64,000 nt of DNA from Stereum hirsutum FP-91666 SS1 (taxonomy: Eukaryota; Basidiomycota; Agaricomycetes; Russulales; Stereaceae), in NCBI RefSeq assembly GCF_000264905.1, contig NW_006763155.1:271871-335870 (forward strand), given 5' to 3'. Below are positions 25,310 through 37,951 of the stretch, piece by piece (position 1 is the first letter of the stretch; every line of letters starts with the position of its first letter). Under the pieces are notes generated by a model that saw only the letters and a list, made by a program, of their open reading frames with translations, did not search any database and was not told the origin of the DNA. The translations under genes were made by a program, and so were the position numbers.

Positions 25310-26158
25310 GAAGGAAACAAGCTGTTGTCTCTAGGAACCTCTCGATTAGAGCTCCCCGAAAGCTCGAAGGCCAACTCCAAGCAAGGTGACAGTCGGGCGT
25401 GCAGGCACAGCCGGAGAGTCGCACCGGCTTAGAGTTGGCAAAGAAAGGGACTACTAATACAGAAAACCGGGTGCAGCCAGACTGCTAACGCCCTGAGGAG
25501 CTGTCTGTACTGTACGTGCACAATGAAGAAGACAGTGCTGAGATGTTGAGAGAGACAGAGCTGGGATGTTGAAGTTGAACATCGAAGTCGCGAAGAGCGC
25601 GTCGATGCGCTGGCGTCGCCCTTTGCCCCGATTACATAATCCAATTGCCCGGTGTGGCACAGCGACCCTCTTGGGCCAAAGTTGGGCACCACAATTTCTT
25701 AAAATCAAGTTTAAAGGTTGGGGGAACATTTCAGCTAGCAGGAATGACTATCTTATTGACATATCCGAAGAAAAATTGGAGTTTCATTCAGAGACTGATT
25801 TTCTATGACATTGTCTTGTATATCTTCGACACTGGCTGGTGCTGATCGCAGTGTGGCCCGCCTTTGCTTTGAGGTTCCATTCTCGAATCAGGCTCAAGTC
25901 ATTTACTCTGTCCTGTAACAATGGATAGGTTTGCTTATTGGGCTGCTCTGAGCATGTATTCCTTCACAAAACAACACACAAAAACACAGTATCAAGACAG
26001 TCATGCAATATTTCAAGAGCAAGCAAGAATATATTCAGGATTCGAACCTAGAGATGTAGACAGAATATATATACAATAGATAGAATTGGAGACGGTGAGA
26101 GCCAGTAAAATTTATGAAATGTCTAATGGTTTTGAATCTAAGCACCACAAGTGAACGG

Positions 26159-27823
26159 TTAAAGACCAGTGAGGATATTGCGCGATCCGGCACCGTTGAA
26201 ACCGCTAGAGCTGGAAGCTGACGACTGGGCGGCAAGCTTGGCCTTGGTCTCCGGGTCATAAAGAGAGTTATCGCGAGCAATCGTCTCGTCGATATACCTG
26301 ATGAAAGAGTTAGCACATGAAATGATGGACAAAGTAAGTTGAAATACGCACTCCTTCCACGAAGAGGATGTCAGATCGCTACCCCAGGCAGCGAGCTTTG
26401 CACCGTACCACTTGTCGAACTGGGCCCAGAAATCCTTTGCTTCCGGCACCTTGCCTCCTCCTCGAGCGCGCTTGCGACTGGGTTCTCCATCTCCAGGATT
26501 GGAACTGTCACTCTCGGATATGTTGAGAAGATCGGCATGCTCCATGGCAAATCGACGCTGACCATCCACCATGAACATCAGAACAAGTCAGAACATCGTC
26601 ATAGATAAAGGGAGACGAACCATCAATGCAATGCGCAAAGTGTACTTAAGGTCAAGGCCTTCAGTCGCTCCACCCCGTTTGTACCTCTCGGCCATATAAT
26701 AAGTAAAGCCCGCGAGGTTCCGTTGATTCTTTGGGTCTCTGCTGAAAAGACTCTGTTGCAGCTACATATGTTTCATGGCGATCATCAACTATCGGCTGGC
26801 GATGTAAATGTAGATGAACTCACGTCAACACGGAAGGCGTTCCTCACGCTTGAGCAGATTCGGCGGATGTGTGAACTGAGCGCAGTCTCGCGGCTAGGAA
26901 CACCATAAACATTGTCTAGCTGCATATCGCCGCTATTCGCCTTTGCGTATCGCTATAGACATTGAATTAGCATATGGGTATGGAAGCTTCGAAGATTATA
27001 GATACATACATTCACATCATGATTCAGTGTCTTTACTGATGCCCTTTCGGCCTCGAAGATAAGGTCCTTTGCAAGCTTGCGCAAGTTTTTCTAGCACAAT
27101 CAGTTAGCAACAAAGGAATAAAAAGGAGAAGTATAGGAATAGACATACAGACTGCTCGTCATTGAAGTTGAACGTGCTCTCCAACCTACGCTGCAGGTCG
27201 GCATAGAGGGCCTTGACATTCGCAAACCCTTGTTGATTCGCCTCTGCCTGGCGCTTACGCTCGAGGATGTCACCTAAGACAACGGCGAGCGTATAGAGAC
27301 GGGTTGCTACGTCTGCCTTACTGAGCTGGTTGCCAAACTGGTCGGGCAAGGAGGCAAGCTATTGAAGGACCAAGACACAATAGTGAGACACACCGATAGA
27401 GAGGAACAATCAAAGACAAGGACTCACCCTGACGAAGTCCTGAAGGTGGTTACGAAAAGGATTGTCGAGGCTGAAGGACTTTGCGAGATTGTCGACGTAG
27501 AGCGTAGAAATGACAAGGTGCTCCTCGTCCGTGGTACTGTCCGTACTGGCTGTCTGGTTCACGATGGAGGTACCAAGTGAGGTCGAGGTGGCCTGGGTCT
27601 GTTGGTCTTCGGCGAGAGTCGACGAAGTAGAGAAGGGCTCTGGAGATGAGGAAATGGAGGGTGGGCCGTTTGGTCCTGGAGTCGAGTATGGAGAGTTCAT
27701 CGAATGAAGAGACGGGGTATGCTGATAAGAGGCCATAGTCGGAGGCTGGAGTTGCATGCCATAGGCCGGAAGCTGATATTGGCTAGGGCCAGGAGGGTAA
27801 GGGCCCAGAGGGAGGTTGTTCAT
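26159..27823 (-). CDS. Conserved hypothetical protein, probably nuclear
   Basis: Multi-exon gene: exon 1 is 27823-27428 (132 codons, phase 0), exon 2 starts at 27358, and the stop is at 26161-26159. The N-terminal 100 residues are Pro/Gln/Ser-rich and disordered (GPYPPGPSQYQLP). A helical core follows (LYTLAVVLGDILERKRQAEA, YADLQRRLESTFNF, NLRKLAKDLIFEAERASV). Near the C-terminus is a basic RKRARGGGK stretch that could be a nuclear signal, then KDFWAQFDKWYGAKLAAWG. I recognise no catalytic domain. The composition suggests a nuclear scaffold or regulatory protein, which is inference. It may be a core gene that happens to lie inside the accessory region. Confidence 0.7.
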
Positions 27824-28108
27824 AACTGCGAAGATAGCGGAAGGCGGGTAAGCGCACTGAAGAGGTCGATGAGGGAGGAGCTATCGTTGTGATGAAGGGA
27901 AACAGCGGGAGATACCAGAGCTTTTATATGAAAACAGGAGCCTGTCACATGAGTGAATCGTCTTGTTGACCAGAATCAACAGACGCGACGTGTTCATGCA
28001 CGCCCCTCATCAATTGCAAAATGACTGAGTTCCGAAATATAAAACGGAGATGGGCTGGTCGGTCTTGTCCAACCCCTACCCCTATCGTGGTCGTACCACT
28101 CCCTTCCC

Positions 28109-29032
28109 ATGCGCATGACCATGCCTACGTGTCCTCAGTCACCCCAGTTGCAGTCTGGCAGACCTCCAGCGAGTCGTGGCGCAAAGCGGCTTCGTTCAGA
28201 GAGCCCGACTCGGTCATCCCGTGAGGCGGTGAAGCGAACGAAAGCCTTGAACCTCACCTCTGCGTACGCACTGACAGCATACTCTCCACTGCCCTTTTGG
28301 CAATGCTAACCAGTGCTACTGTCCACAGCTTGTTTGCACCGGGCGGTATCCTCGATAGTCAGACAACCGACTCTCAGTATGTCCGTGGTCTGGGAGACGG
28401 CGATACGGATGGGCCCGAACGTGGTCTATGTTCAAGTATGTCCCATCACCCGTCCATACCTCTTCTTTCGATTTTGTCTGAGTGCTTTTGCTTCTGATGT
28501 TAGGGGGTACTCCACGACCACGAACACCTTCACCACCAGTGTTCGGAGAACCGTCGCGGCCAGCACCTACCTTTCATAGCGTGAAGTCATCAGGGAAACA
28601 GGCTGGGGCAACGTCTGGTGAGCCCTTCCTTCACATTTCCTTAATGTTCCTTGACAATTCACTGAATGACTCACCTATCCCTGATTTACAGTAGCCGATG
28701 ATGAGCCAGTTTTGTTGCCCAGTGCTGAGCTAGCTGAAGCCTTGGCTAAGGAGAGCCTGGGAAGCATCAAGGACCTCCTTCTCAACCTTGTCGAACACGT
28801 ATTTGACAACCGTATTCATGCGTTGGAGAAGCGTTTGGACGAAGAGTGGGAGCGGAGCTACATGCTGAGAAGTGATAATAGGTTTATGACGGCTACCATC
28901 GATGAGTTGCAGGCAACTTTGGCCAACTGTACGTGCAACAGTATGTCTCGCTTCGCTCCGACCTTACCAGGTAGTCAGTACCCGGGCTCCCCAACTCCCA
29001 GTGCGTCTTCGAGGGTTGCAGATGAGTACTAG
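28109..29032 (+). CDS. Hypothetical coiled-coil protein
   Basis: The spliced model starts at ATG 28109, skips an intron that begins GTACGC near 28264 (branch-like GCTAAC, ends CCACAG at 28328), and continues through two more short introns to TAG at 29030-29032. The product has a basic N-terminus (SRGAKRLRSESPTRSSREA), a Pro/Ser linker (GGTPRPRTPSPPVFG), and a helical C-terminal part (SIKDLLLNLVEHVFDNRIHA, EKRLDEEWERSYMLR) likely to form a coiled coil, followed by a Ser-rich tail. No family was recognised. The layout of basic/Ser-rich part plus coiled coil resembles the N-terminal half of the DUF6697 gene at 9708, but I see no sequence identity. It abuts the transposon-like gene. Confidence 0.5.
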
Positions 29033-29268
29033 ATCCAGTAATTTATTAGTTAAATAGAGACAAACTTGCGATCATTCTTCATCATCTTCCTGAGTTGCCG
29101 TGGTTTGCGAGCCAGGTATTGACGGCCAACATGCCAATTAAGGACAATATTTACGTGAATTCGGAAGATGCAACCGCGAATGCTCACAAGTACCAGCACA
29201 TCGAGTCCAGCATACCACGAAAAATATAGTAAGAATCTAACTAAAGTACAAGCAAGTACTGCCATAAC

Positions 29269-32200
29269 TTATCGACGAGAAAGTGTCTGATTCTGTAAAG
29301 CTAGTAGTCTCGGGTGTTGAGCTGCACTGTGCTCTGCTGGTAAAGTGGACGAGCTGTCGACTGAATGAACAGAATCAGGATTCTCTGTGGTAACCGTCCG
29401 GCGTGCATGTTTTTGAGCGGCAATCTCTCGCCCAACACTGGCCTCCACAATCCTTTCCTGATCCAGACACACTGAGTGAATCCGGAACCGCTGCAGATGG
29501 TAGGCATCCCGCATCTGCGCGGTATTGAGAATCCAATCATCGGCTTGACCTTTATGAACAACCTGATCCTTCTTTAAGGTGGTAAGTGAGCGTTCTTGAT
29601 ATACCGAGCGGGTGGACGCCACTGTGCAAGCATTTGCAACACAGTTGTGCTGCGTGTTGACCGTGCATAGGATACTCTGGATAGCAAATAGACATACACA
29701 CAAGTCAGTGATGAAAGACAGAATGGAATGGACTCAGACTTCTTACATCGAGGGGCACAAAGTCGAACTGTTGAAGAAGATGAAGCTGGGGCATGCCGTA
29801 TGATGATGAAGATCGTGATGTGTCGGTTGCTTGGACGAGAATTCCGTCTGGGGTCTGGGCAAAATCGCAAGGGGATCCTTTCATCTGCACAATCTCACAC
29901 ACTCGCCCAACATATGTCTCACCAAGTGTGTGTGAGCGCCGGACGATGACAAAACTGCCGATGCAGCAATGATCACCGTTGTGAAGGTAGACGGATTCGG
30001 ACGTCTTGAACGTGAAATGCGAGTGATCAAAAAGAGTGTGGTGGGCAGTTTCAGGTGTGGAATGCGAAAGGAGGATGGATGCAGCATGATGGGGAGCGGC
30101 GGTGCTTGTTAATAAACGGTCAAATGATCGAGCAGGTTTTTTGTCGGAAATGCAGGTCCCTAAGGAGAAAGATCATGAGCTCATACACTGTAAAATATAC
30201 AGGCGCATTACCAACCTGTGACTTTGGCAGATTTATGGCCCATACCAAGATACTGAGTCACGGTGTTAGGCATGGAGACAAGTGATTTCGGCCCAGGACC
30301 AACATGTTGCCATTTTGATTGATCAAAACTGAAGTGTGATTTGGTTGTCGGTGCGCGCCTCGAGTTAGAGAGGGTGAGGGACTCGAGTGGGGTGTCTAAC
30401 CCGGCTGATTCCTTTGTCGATCGAGATATAAAGTAGCCGCCACTCAACAGGTGGCGAATGCGATTGCCCTGAGCGAAGGCGGCTGCAATATCACGAGAAG
30501 GCGAGAGTCGATTAGAATGGACGCTTTTCGCACGAATGACAGCATTGAAAGATTCGAAGGCCTCAGTCGCGAACAGAATAGCAGGCCCAAACCGGCGTAT
30601 GTGGTCTGGAAGGTGAACGAGAATATGGAATTTCGGCTTGTTGAACCAGCGGCAAGTCCACCGCGCAGTACAGAGCAAAAACTGCTCGATTTCGGTCTCG
30701 AGCAGTTTCTAACAACAAAGAAGTAAGCACACAGCGTGGATAATTTGAACGAGTTGAATCTTACAGCGTGCACATCAATATCCTCAATTTCTGGTTGCCA
30801 CACAAGTGGTATCAGCTTCGAAAGAGAGACCCACGTCGCAAGACAATCAGGCGAAACAAGGTCGTATATCACAAATGGGGCAGCCTGAGCGATTGCACGA
30901 AAGTCTCGTCCGGTGAGTGAACCAGAGTACTGAACTAGAGTATGGCCAGCGAGGGATGAGATATTCAATCCAGAGACGTTTAATGAAGTGAGACGCGTTG
31001 CGAGAAGCTCCTTCTTTTCCGGTCTCTTCTTGAGCTGGTTCTGGACTAGATCGCGCCAGAAGTACTTCACGAACCCAAGCAGAATGACATGCAGAATCTC
31101 GACAGGTGTGTCTTGGTGGGGATCAAGGCCTTTGCGAATTGAAGCGGGATGTCAATCGAGGTATGATAGAATTTAAATGGGATACGCTGAGAATAGGCAC
31201 TAGCATGTGCGACGAACCTTTAATACGCCACACAGGGCTGGTGATGTTTGCCGGTAGGTTCTTGATCTCAGCATCGAGAGCGGCTTGCTTGTCGCTAGTG
31301 CCACGTTTGTTCTTATATGAGCCGAAAAGTTTCTCGAGAAAGTGGAGCTGGTAGGTGTCCTTGACACCGGAATTTGTTCGCATCTGCTGTACTTTGGTCT
31401 TGGTGTCAAGCGTTGATGCTTCCTTGAACATTGAATTTAGAGTCTTTGTGGTATCTTCCTTCCTGCGAGGTTTTCCAACCTGAGCATGTGGTTGAGATCA
31501 TTGCTAATTTGATTGGGAATGCAGAGAGAGAACAGACCTTTATGAATTCCTTGACACGAGACATCATTCCAGCCATAGACTCCACGACCTTCCTTCGCCG
31601 CCCTTTCGACTTCGTACCATGTTGCGATTGAGCTCCGTCAGATGAGGCAGCATCACTCCCAGCATCATCGCTTCCAGCTGCGCTACCCCTATCGCTCTCC
31701 ACTGCTGAAACTATACCTCCATCCCCGTCAGCGGCACGTCCTCGTGCACTAGGATCTGCATCTGCTGTCGCATCCGACCCCTTGACCCAACACGCCCGAC
31801 AGAAATACTTTCCACGAAGACCGATGTGAGCAGCAAACTCGCTCTGCATTGGATTATCGCCGAGAAGGGCGAGGACGCATGGTATCATCAATACTGGGGC
31901 ATTTTCGTCGGAGTCCCATGCCCAGATGCCGTCGTGCTGTGCCTCTCTGAATGCAAACCATGTGAGTAAATTCATATAAATCAAAGACAGCTGTGGTAAA
32001 GTGACGAACTCAAGCTGATCCAAAATACCGTCAAGCATCTCAAGCGGTGGTGCGATGTTGGATGTTGATAGGAAGTGTATGTTGAACTCTTTGTGTGTTT
32101 CACTTCGCGGAAGGCCAGCGGGCGTAAAAAGGAAGCTGTTATGCTCGTTCCATTTCTTTGATACATTCCCAGATGTATCGTCACAGTACATCCATATCGG

Positions 32201-34075
32201 AAATGCCAGAACACGATGCCCTTTCGAAAGTGCACGCCAACGATTACCAGCAGTGGGATCGGTAAGGGACCATGGCGATAGTGTCTCTGTCTCAGGGTCA
32301 TAGATATCTGCAACAAAGTATGATACGCACATGTATATTAGCAGCATTCCTAGTAAGAGCGGTGTAGATGGCGAGGCTGCAAACCGATGAGAAAAGAGGC
32401 TAACCAAGGATATGCTCCGGTGCAGGAACACCATACGTCGCTGCATCCATCGAAAGAGTCGGTAGGTTCTTGAGAAACATCCTCGCCGGTACTTCATAGT
32501 TCTTGTGCTTGATGACTCGCCACCCACTGCTCGTCTCACTACTCACTGGACGCAGCTCCCAGCACTTTGCATAGAGAAGATGGGGACCGGTCTCGGCCTT
32601 TGTGAACCAACGGACAGGCATGCAGAAACGGCCGTCGGTGAGCATGGCGGGCTCGTGAATGAAGTAGTCTCCATCGCGGAAGCGCGCCATCGGGGTCAGC
32701 TGATCGTCAGGTAGCTCAGAGAGCCATCGTTCAGCCTGACGGGCCTCTGACAGTGACCGGCCGATGCTACGTTCGGGGTAGAAGTAAAGGTGAGGGCGAA
32801 CCAAGGGGTTTGCCATTTCCTATCGTTATGCTCGATAAAGCCCACATGCGGAAAAGATCAACATGAGCGTACCTGTGCAATGATCTGGGCAAGACTATTC
32901 ACGTAGTAGTTGTGGCCCAGTGCACCCTTGTAAGGTATACTGTCGATGCCACACATTCCTTGTAGAAGTGCATTGAAAGATTGAATCGACTTGACCGAAG
33001 GGACATCCTCGACGTCATTGATCTTGAGCAGCCACAGAAATAGATCTAATTGGCGCTGTGAGAATACCGAGCGTGGAAGATGCATGAGAATATCCAGTGT
33101 ACACGTCTGTAAAAGACATCGCATGAGCGTGGACGATCATGGTAATTTAAGAATACTGCAGACTTACGATCTTGCTCTTCCACGGAAACCAGTGTCTCTC
33201 TCTAGTGAAAGGATCTCGTGTTTGCGTCCGTTTTGGTGGTGGCGGGATTGATGTATCGGTTCCATTGTCAACTAAAAAAAATCAGGACAATCGCCGCTAT
33301 GAGTGTTGCACAATGGTGCAATCTGGACTGTGGAAAGGAGACTCATACCGGTTACCGTAGGCTCTACAGGATTTTCGGGGCTCTGTTCGCTATCGGACTG
33401 CTCAACAACATCGTCCTCCGAGTCTACCTCCGATACAGCATCAAGGCGATCAAGAAGCTGCTGAGCGATGGAGGCCACACCGGCCTGTTCAGCGGTGAGC
33501 TCTACGGTTGTGTCCTCTGTGGCCTCGAACAGATTCCAGTTAAAGCCACTGAGAACGCTTGCATCCGGCGGCAGTGGACTCAGTGATTCAGCTGAAGATT
33601 CCATAGGTGTATTTCGAGTCAGAGAGTGAAGCAGAGATCGAATACCGCTGTCAACGACAGCAAGAGATGAATCACTGGCGGGTGTTGGTGCCACACTGCC
33701 AGACGTAGACGCCACATTGTTCGAAGCTGTCGTTATCGTTTGCTGACGTTGTCTCTCAAGAGCAAGGAGAGCCTGGTGCCCGACACTGCCTTCGTGTTGC
33801 GGTATATGCCACTCGTGGCGGATTCGGGAATCATTGCAGAGCTTGCATTGCCAGCCGCTTGAACCATTTGATCTGGTGGCCTGTTCCCAGTCTGATTTTG
33901 GGTCAAGATGGCATCCAATATTTCTCGAGGAATTCCCTGAACTTACATCTGTTGTTGGGAGCCATGTATAAAACAGTGCAAGTGGTACGAGCTGCAGATG
34001 TGGATGAAGACAACGATGCTCCGCCATCCACCGTGTTCCGCCACACAAGGTTTGACATTGAGTATCGGCGCTCAC
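29269..34075 (-). CDS. Large transposon-borne protein of a family multiplied in Agaricomycetes
   Basis: A chain of long minus-strand exons covers about 4.8 kb. Near the N-terminus is a zinc-finger-like stretch (WQCKLCNDSRIRHEW...GSVGHQ). Middle blocks follow: NPLVRPHLYFYPE, WMYCDDTSGNVSKKWNEHN, FLFTPAGLPRSETHKEFNIH, STSNIAPPLEMLDGI and GLRGKYFCRACW. Later come FHILVHLPDHIRRFGPAILF, FATEAFESFNAVIRAKSVHS and a C-terminal region with CTVNTQHNCVANAC. I know these blocks as a very common repetitive protein in mushroom genomes, usually annotated as hypothetical and probably carried by DNA transposons (CACTA or Plavaka-like). I cannot identify catalytic acidic residues with certainty. Frames look largely open, so this copy may be recent, but exon ends and the true start are approximate. 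Confidence 0.7.
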
Positions 34076-34246
34076 CCTTTGCGAGCGGGTTCAAAGTCCG
34101 CCGTGACGCGTCTCGCTGACTCCCGTTGCCGAGCTGCCGAGTGGCTGCTGGCCCGTCACTTGTGAACACGCAAACCAAAATGCTGCGATGATGTGCATAG
34201 TTACATCCAAAATGGCTACATATAAAATCATCTAAACTATGTCTCT

Positions 34247-34362
34247 TTCATTTGGTTGCGACAGAATGTTTTAATCTCAGCGTGAACGAGCTACACACCA
34301 GACCCTACCTTCATATCAAATCACTCGAAGAGATTGCAGAAATTCCGTCGCAACCAAATGAA
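34247..34362. repeat. 21-bp inverted repeat near 5' end of the transposon-like gene
   Basis: TTCATTTGGTTGCGACAGAAT at 34247-34267 is the reverse complement, with one mismatch, of 34342-34362. The 74-bp spacer would form a loop. It lies just upstream of the transposon-like gene and could be a terminal structure of that element or a separate small hairpin element. Confidence 0.75.
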
Positions 34363-35635
34363 GTTAATACATGTAAAATAATATTCCAGATTTTATGAGA
34401 TTTACTGGGGTAGTGGACCCTGAGTAAAATACGCAATGGTCTCGCACATAGGTGCCACCCAGCCAACTCGGTGAGTTTTCCGGTGGCCCACGTCGAAATG
34501 ACATGCGGCTTGCTCGGCAGCTTTCAAAGTCCGACAATTTGCAATGGACATCGCGCTTGGTGGGAATGCCGGTACTCATTGACATGCGGCGATTTGACTT
34601 GCTTATGTGATCCGGTCTTGAGCGGAGCACAATCCGGTGGCGATACCTCGTTCAACCATCGGCCGCGCTAACCGTCGCACAACTCAGGTACTCAGCACCA
34701 ACGCATCGAGGGCCTTTGAATCAGACTTAAATACAGATTGTGCAACACTCAAAGCTCGTACGCAAACATCGCCCATCGCGGCTTGCTCAAACGTACGCCA
34801 TCAGATCCTCTGGCCGTGTAGCAAAACAAATTTGACGGCCTCTGAGAACCCCTGATATTGATAAGGCCAAGCATTATGTTCAAGTCAAGGGCTGGATAGA
34901 GGAAAATGAAGTGATCTGAAGAGAGAGCATGTTCGCAGCACGGAACAGATATGTTTAAAAGTGCGAGCATAGTATTTACATTGCACTGGATTCGATATCA
35001 CTCGGCCGAGGCCAGAGTCAGTTCAATCATGCCTGGTTGACCAATAACACAAACTTGGCACATTGAACTCTGGGTAGGTATGAATGCCAGAAGTGGTATC
35101 GAGTGAAGAACCGGAAGATGAACACGAACTTCAAAGTTAGACGGCGATTCAACGGGACACCAGATAATCCCGGCGTATCGTACAGTTGACCCAGATACAG
35201 GCCGTTTTCGGCCGGAATTTCCCAATTGCCCAAAGGCGTCGGGCCTGAACACCACACATACGAGGGCGCATAGGGTGCCCATAGCGGCACTCTGACCAAA
35301 TAGCCGTCTAGAACGTACTACGACAAATGCTTGTGTGTGATCAATATGGGGCCTGAGCGAGTCTCAACCATGAAGAATTCTCATAGCATTCAACAACACC
35401 AGATAGTGTGCCGATCAAGAGATAGAATGATCACGAACGGACCGAATTGAATCCTCAGTACTAGTACCCCTTTGCATTCGGAAGTCCCAATCGTATTGCG
35501 TGTCGTGCCGCCTCCCAGGCGATGAGCGAAGTCTACGCGGTCTTAAGACTGTTGATGCCTTGGATATGTGTTGTCGATGACGATAGTTTGGTACCAGGAA
35601 GCTCCTGCCGTGGTTGCTGCTTCGGTGCAGTGGAC
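34363..35635. other. Intergenic, no supported gene
   Basis: Short ORFs only. No recognised domain or structural RNA was seen between the small inverted repeat and the long inverted repeat. Confidence 0.45.
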
Positions 35636-35916
35636 TACGGTAGGCGGGACGACCGCAGTTCGATTTGAGTTGACGCGTCGAGCTTTCGCGGTGGCGCCAC
35701 CCTAACCCTGCATCCGGCTTGGTCCGGGCTCACTTCACTGGGCTGTTACAGCGTATCTCTGACAGGTAGCGGCTTCATGAGCTCCATGACAGATCGGGCT
35801 GTACATACTGAGTGTAATGTAAATAAAAAGGGAGTCCCTGGAACATCTTAAGCATTTAATATGATTTTCTGGAAGTGGCAGGCAACGTGGGAAGCTCAGC
35901 GGGGCAAGGCCAAGGG
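35636..35916 (+). repeat. Left arm of a long imperfect inverted repeat
   Basis: About 280 bp, starting TACGGTAGGCGGGACGACCG, is the reverse complement of 37672-37951 at roughly 80% identity by eye, with small indels. Shared blocks include TGAGTTGACGCGTCGAG, GGTGGCGCCACC and CCGGCTTGGTCCGGGCTCAC. Confidence 0.85.
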
Positions 35917-36412
35917 TGGCTTGCCCAGCCACAGTTGGTGCATCTTGAGCTACAAATTGTTGACAGCCTCGATGGGCAGCATCACACATGCCATGTAAGT
36001 ATTAGTAATTCCCTCAGCTGCTCAGCTTGATTTTGAGCAAGGTAGCACAGTATTTCTCTCTGTTTACTGTACTTTTTCAACCAAAGGTTCATCAAAAATG
36101 TACGACACCGCTCAGTTTTGCCCGGGTCACGGTTCAGAAACTGTAGGAAACCATGTGTGAGTGTGATGGGCCCCATAAATGGTTCAGTCTGTAAATGGAT
36201 GTGTCACGTATGGAGAGAACAGCCAACCCATTATGATCACTGTGATTGTGAGCGGAAGCGGTGCCAAAAGCTTGAGTCCTCAATACCAAAGCAGAACCTG
36301 TAATGAAGGGACGGAAGTAAAATCAGTGAGAGACTAGATAACACATTGAGTATGACCTTACCACGGTGGACTAACCATAAGAGATTTGCACTATGCACAT
36401 CTTACCTGTGCT

Positions 36413-37240
36413 TTAGTGAGCTGCTGTTGAGGCAATGGCTGTTACGACCGGGCTTAAGCTAGGCTTAAGGGCGGCGTCGGTTTCGTGAAGCGGGGAACGA
36501 TCGAGTCGTTCGGCGCCGTCGGCTTGGGCAATCAGCGAGGGGCTTCGGAGGTTCTGGATCCGGGGTTCTGGCTCGGTTCGTCTAGACGCGGCGTCCGGTC
36601 TAGGATCGAGTTCGTTCAGATGAGGTGTCCTCTTCTGAGGCAGGCGTCCTGCTAGAGCTGATGTGGATTCGAGGTTCTGATGGTAAAGCTCTTCAGTAGT
36701 CGAGATTCGAGGGGTATCGTCTTGAGGTCGCACAAGACGATATTGAGAATTCTGGTGAATTCAACTGAAACACTGTAGGTACGATACAAGTGAACAGGTT
36801 GGAGAATCTCGACTACCAAGGTCCGATATTTATACTAATACAAGTCCGTGTGAATTGCCACGTCATCTAGGTCCGCCACATCAGCCTAAGAGTTCGTCTG
36901 CTCCGCCGAGCCAGAGTCAAGCCACGCCAAGATAGTCTGTGTCCGACAGAAGTAACGTGTCCGCAGTCCTCCTACGTGTCCAGTCAACTATTGTATGTGT
37001 CCGAGGTAAGTATACGTGTCCATAAGAGAAAGAGATATGTTTGTAGAAAGGTTTTTAAAGGGATTTTAGTAAGAAAGAATCGAGCCGAAGTCCGGGTGTG
37101 TGCCGCCTTACTAGGAATGCGGTAAAGGAAAAGAAAAGGAAAAGATACACGAAGTAACAAAGAAGAAAAAGCGTCTATAACAATGGCAGTGAACTGGATA
37201 GTTCGTTATATTTCTACGCTACATACAAGGTCCTTATATA
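36413..37240 (-). mobile_element. Possible retroelement remnant between the inverted arms
   Basis: A 106-codon minus-strand ORF (36733-36413, RPQDDTPRISTTEELYHQNL, rich in Arg/Pro/Glu) is preceded on that strand by a non-coding stretch with five copies of a GTGTCC core (36937-37020). The layout recalls an LTR followed by the start of a gag region, but no reverse transcriptase, protease or integrase is seen. The assignment is tentative. Confidence 0.3.
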
Positions 37241-37671
37241 CATGTAGCGACATAGGTGAGAATATTATACTAAATTAGTTTGTTGCACAGACTTGCTGTG
37301 CATCGAGTTGTATCGTATCATACGGTGCAGTCATATGCACTCATTGTGTGAGACTGATGTTCTCATGGGTGAGAACACCCATGCATCATACGTGAATGTC
37401 TAAGCACAAGGCCCGAGTTTAACAGATCACTTCTTTTGTCAAAGGTGATCTCCACTAGTGTTCACCAATGCTCAACTTTGGCCATGCCAGCATTGAGACG
37501 GGGAGAGTGGCTTTGCATACGGACTTGGTATGGTTAAGGATCAGGTACCCGTTTACAAGAGTAAAGGTACTCAGAAGAAGGTTACACTCTACAGCCTTCT
37601 CACACTGTACTTAATCTGCAGGTTCAGCTGAATTTTTCGAAAAGAGGCCAGGATGATTACCATAATCCCAA

Positions 37672-37951
37672 CCCTCGGCCTTGCCTAGCTGAGCTTCCCA
37701 CGCTACCTACCACCTCCAGAAAATGGTAAGAAATGGCTTAAATATATCAGGGACTCCTTTTTGGGTATATCACACTCATTGTGTACACCCTGACTCACCA
37801 TGGAGCCCATGAAGCCTCTACCAGTCAGAGATACACGTACGGTGTGGCAACCCAGGGAAGTGAGCCCGGACCAAGCCGGATGCAGGGTGGCGCCACCGCG
37901 AAAACTCGACGCGTCAACTCAAATCGAACCGCGGTCGTCCCGCCTACCGTA
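37672..37951 (-). repeat. Right arm of a long imperfect inverted repeat
   Basis: This is the partner of 35636-35916 in opposite orientation. The arms enclose about 1.75 kb. They could be terminal inverted repeats of a non-autonomous element, or two fragments of one repeat family inserted in opposite directions. Confidence 0.85.

Noticed and set aside
26159..27823. Cluster transcription factor
   Set aside because: The gene is Gln/Pro-rich with a basic stretch, but no DNA-binding domain (Zn2Cys6, bZIP, homeobox) is visible.
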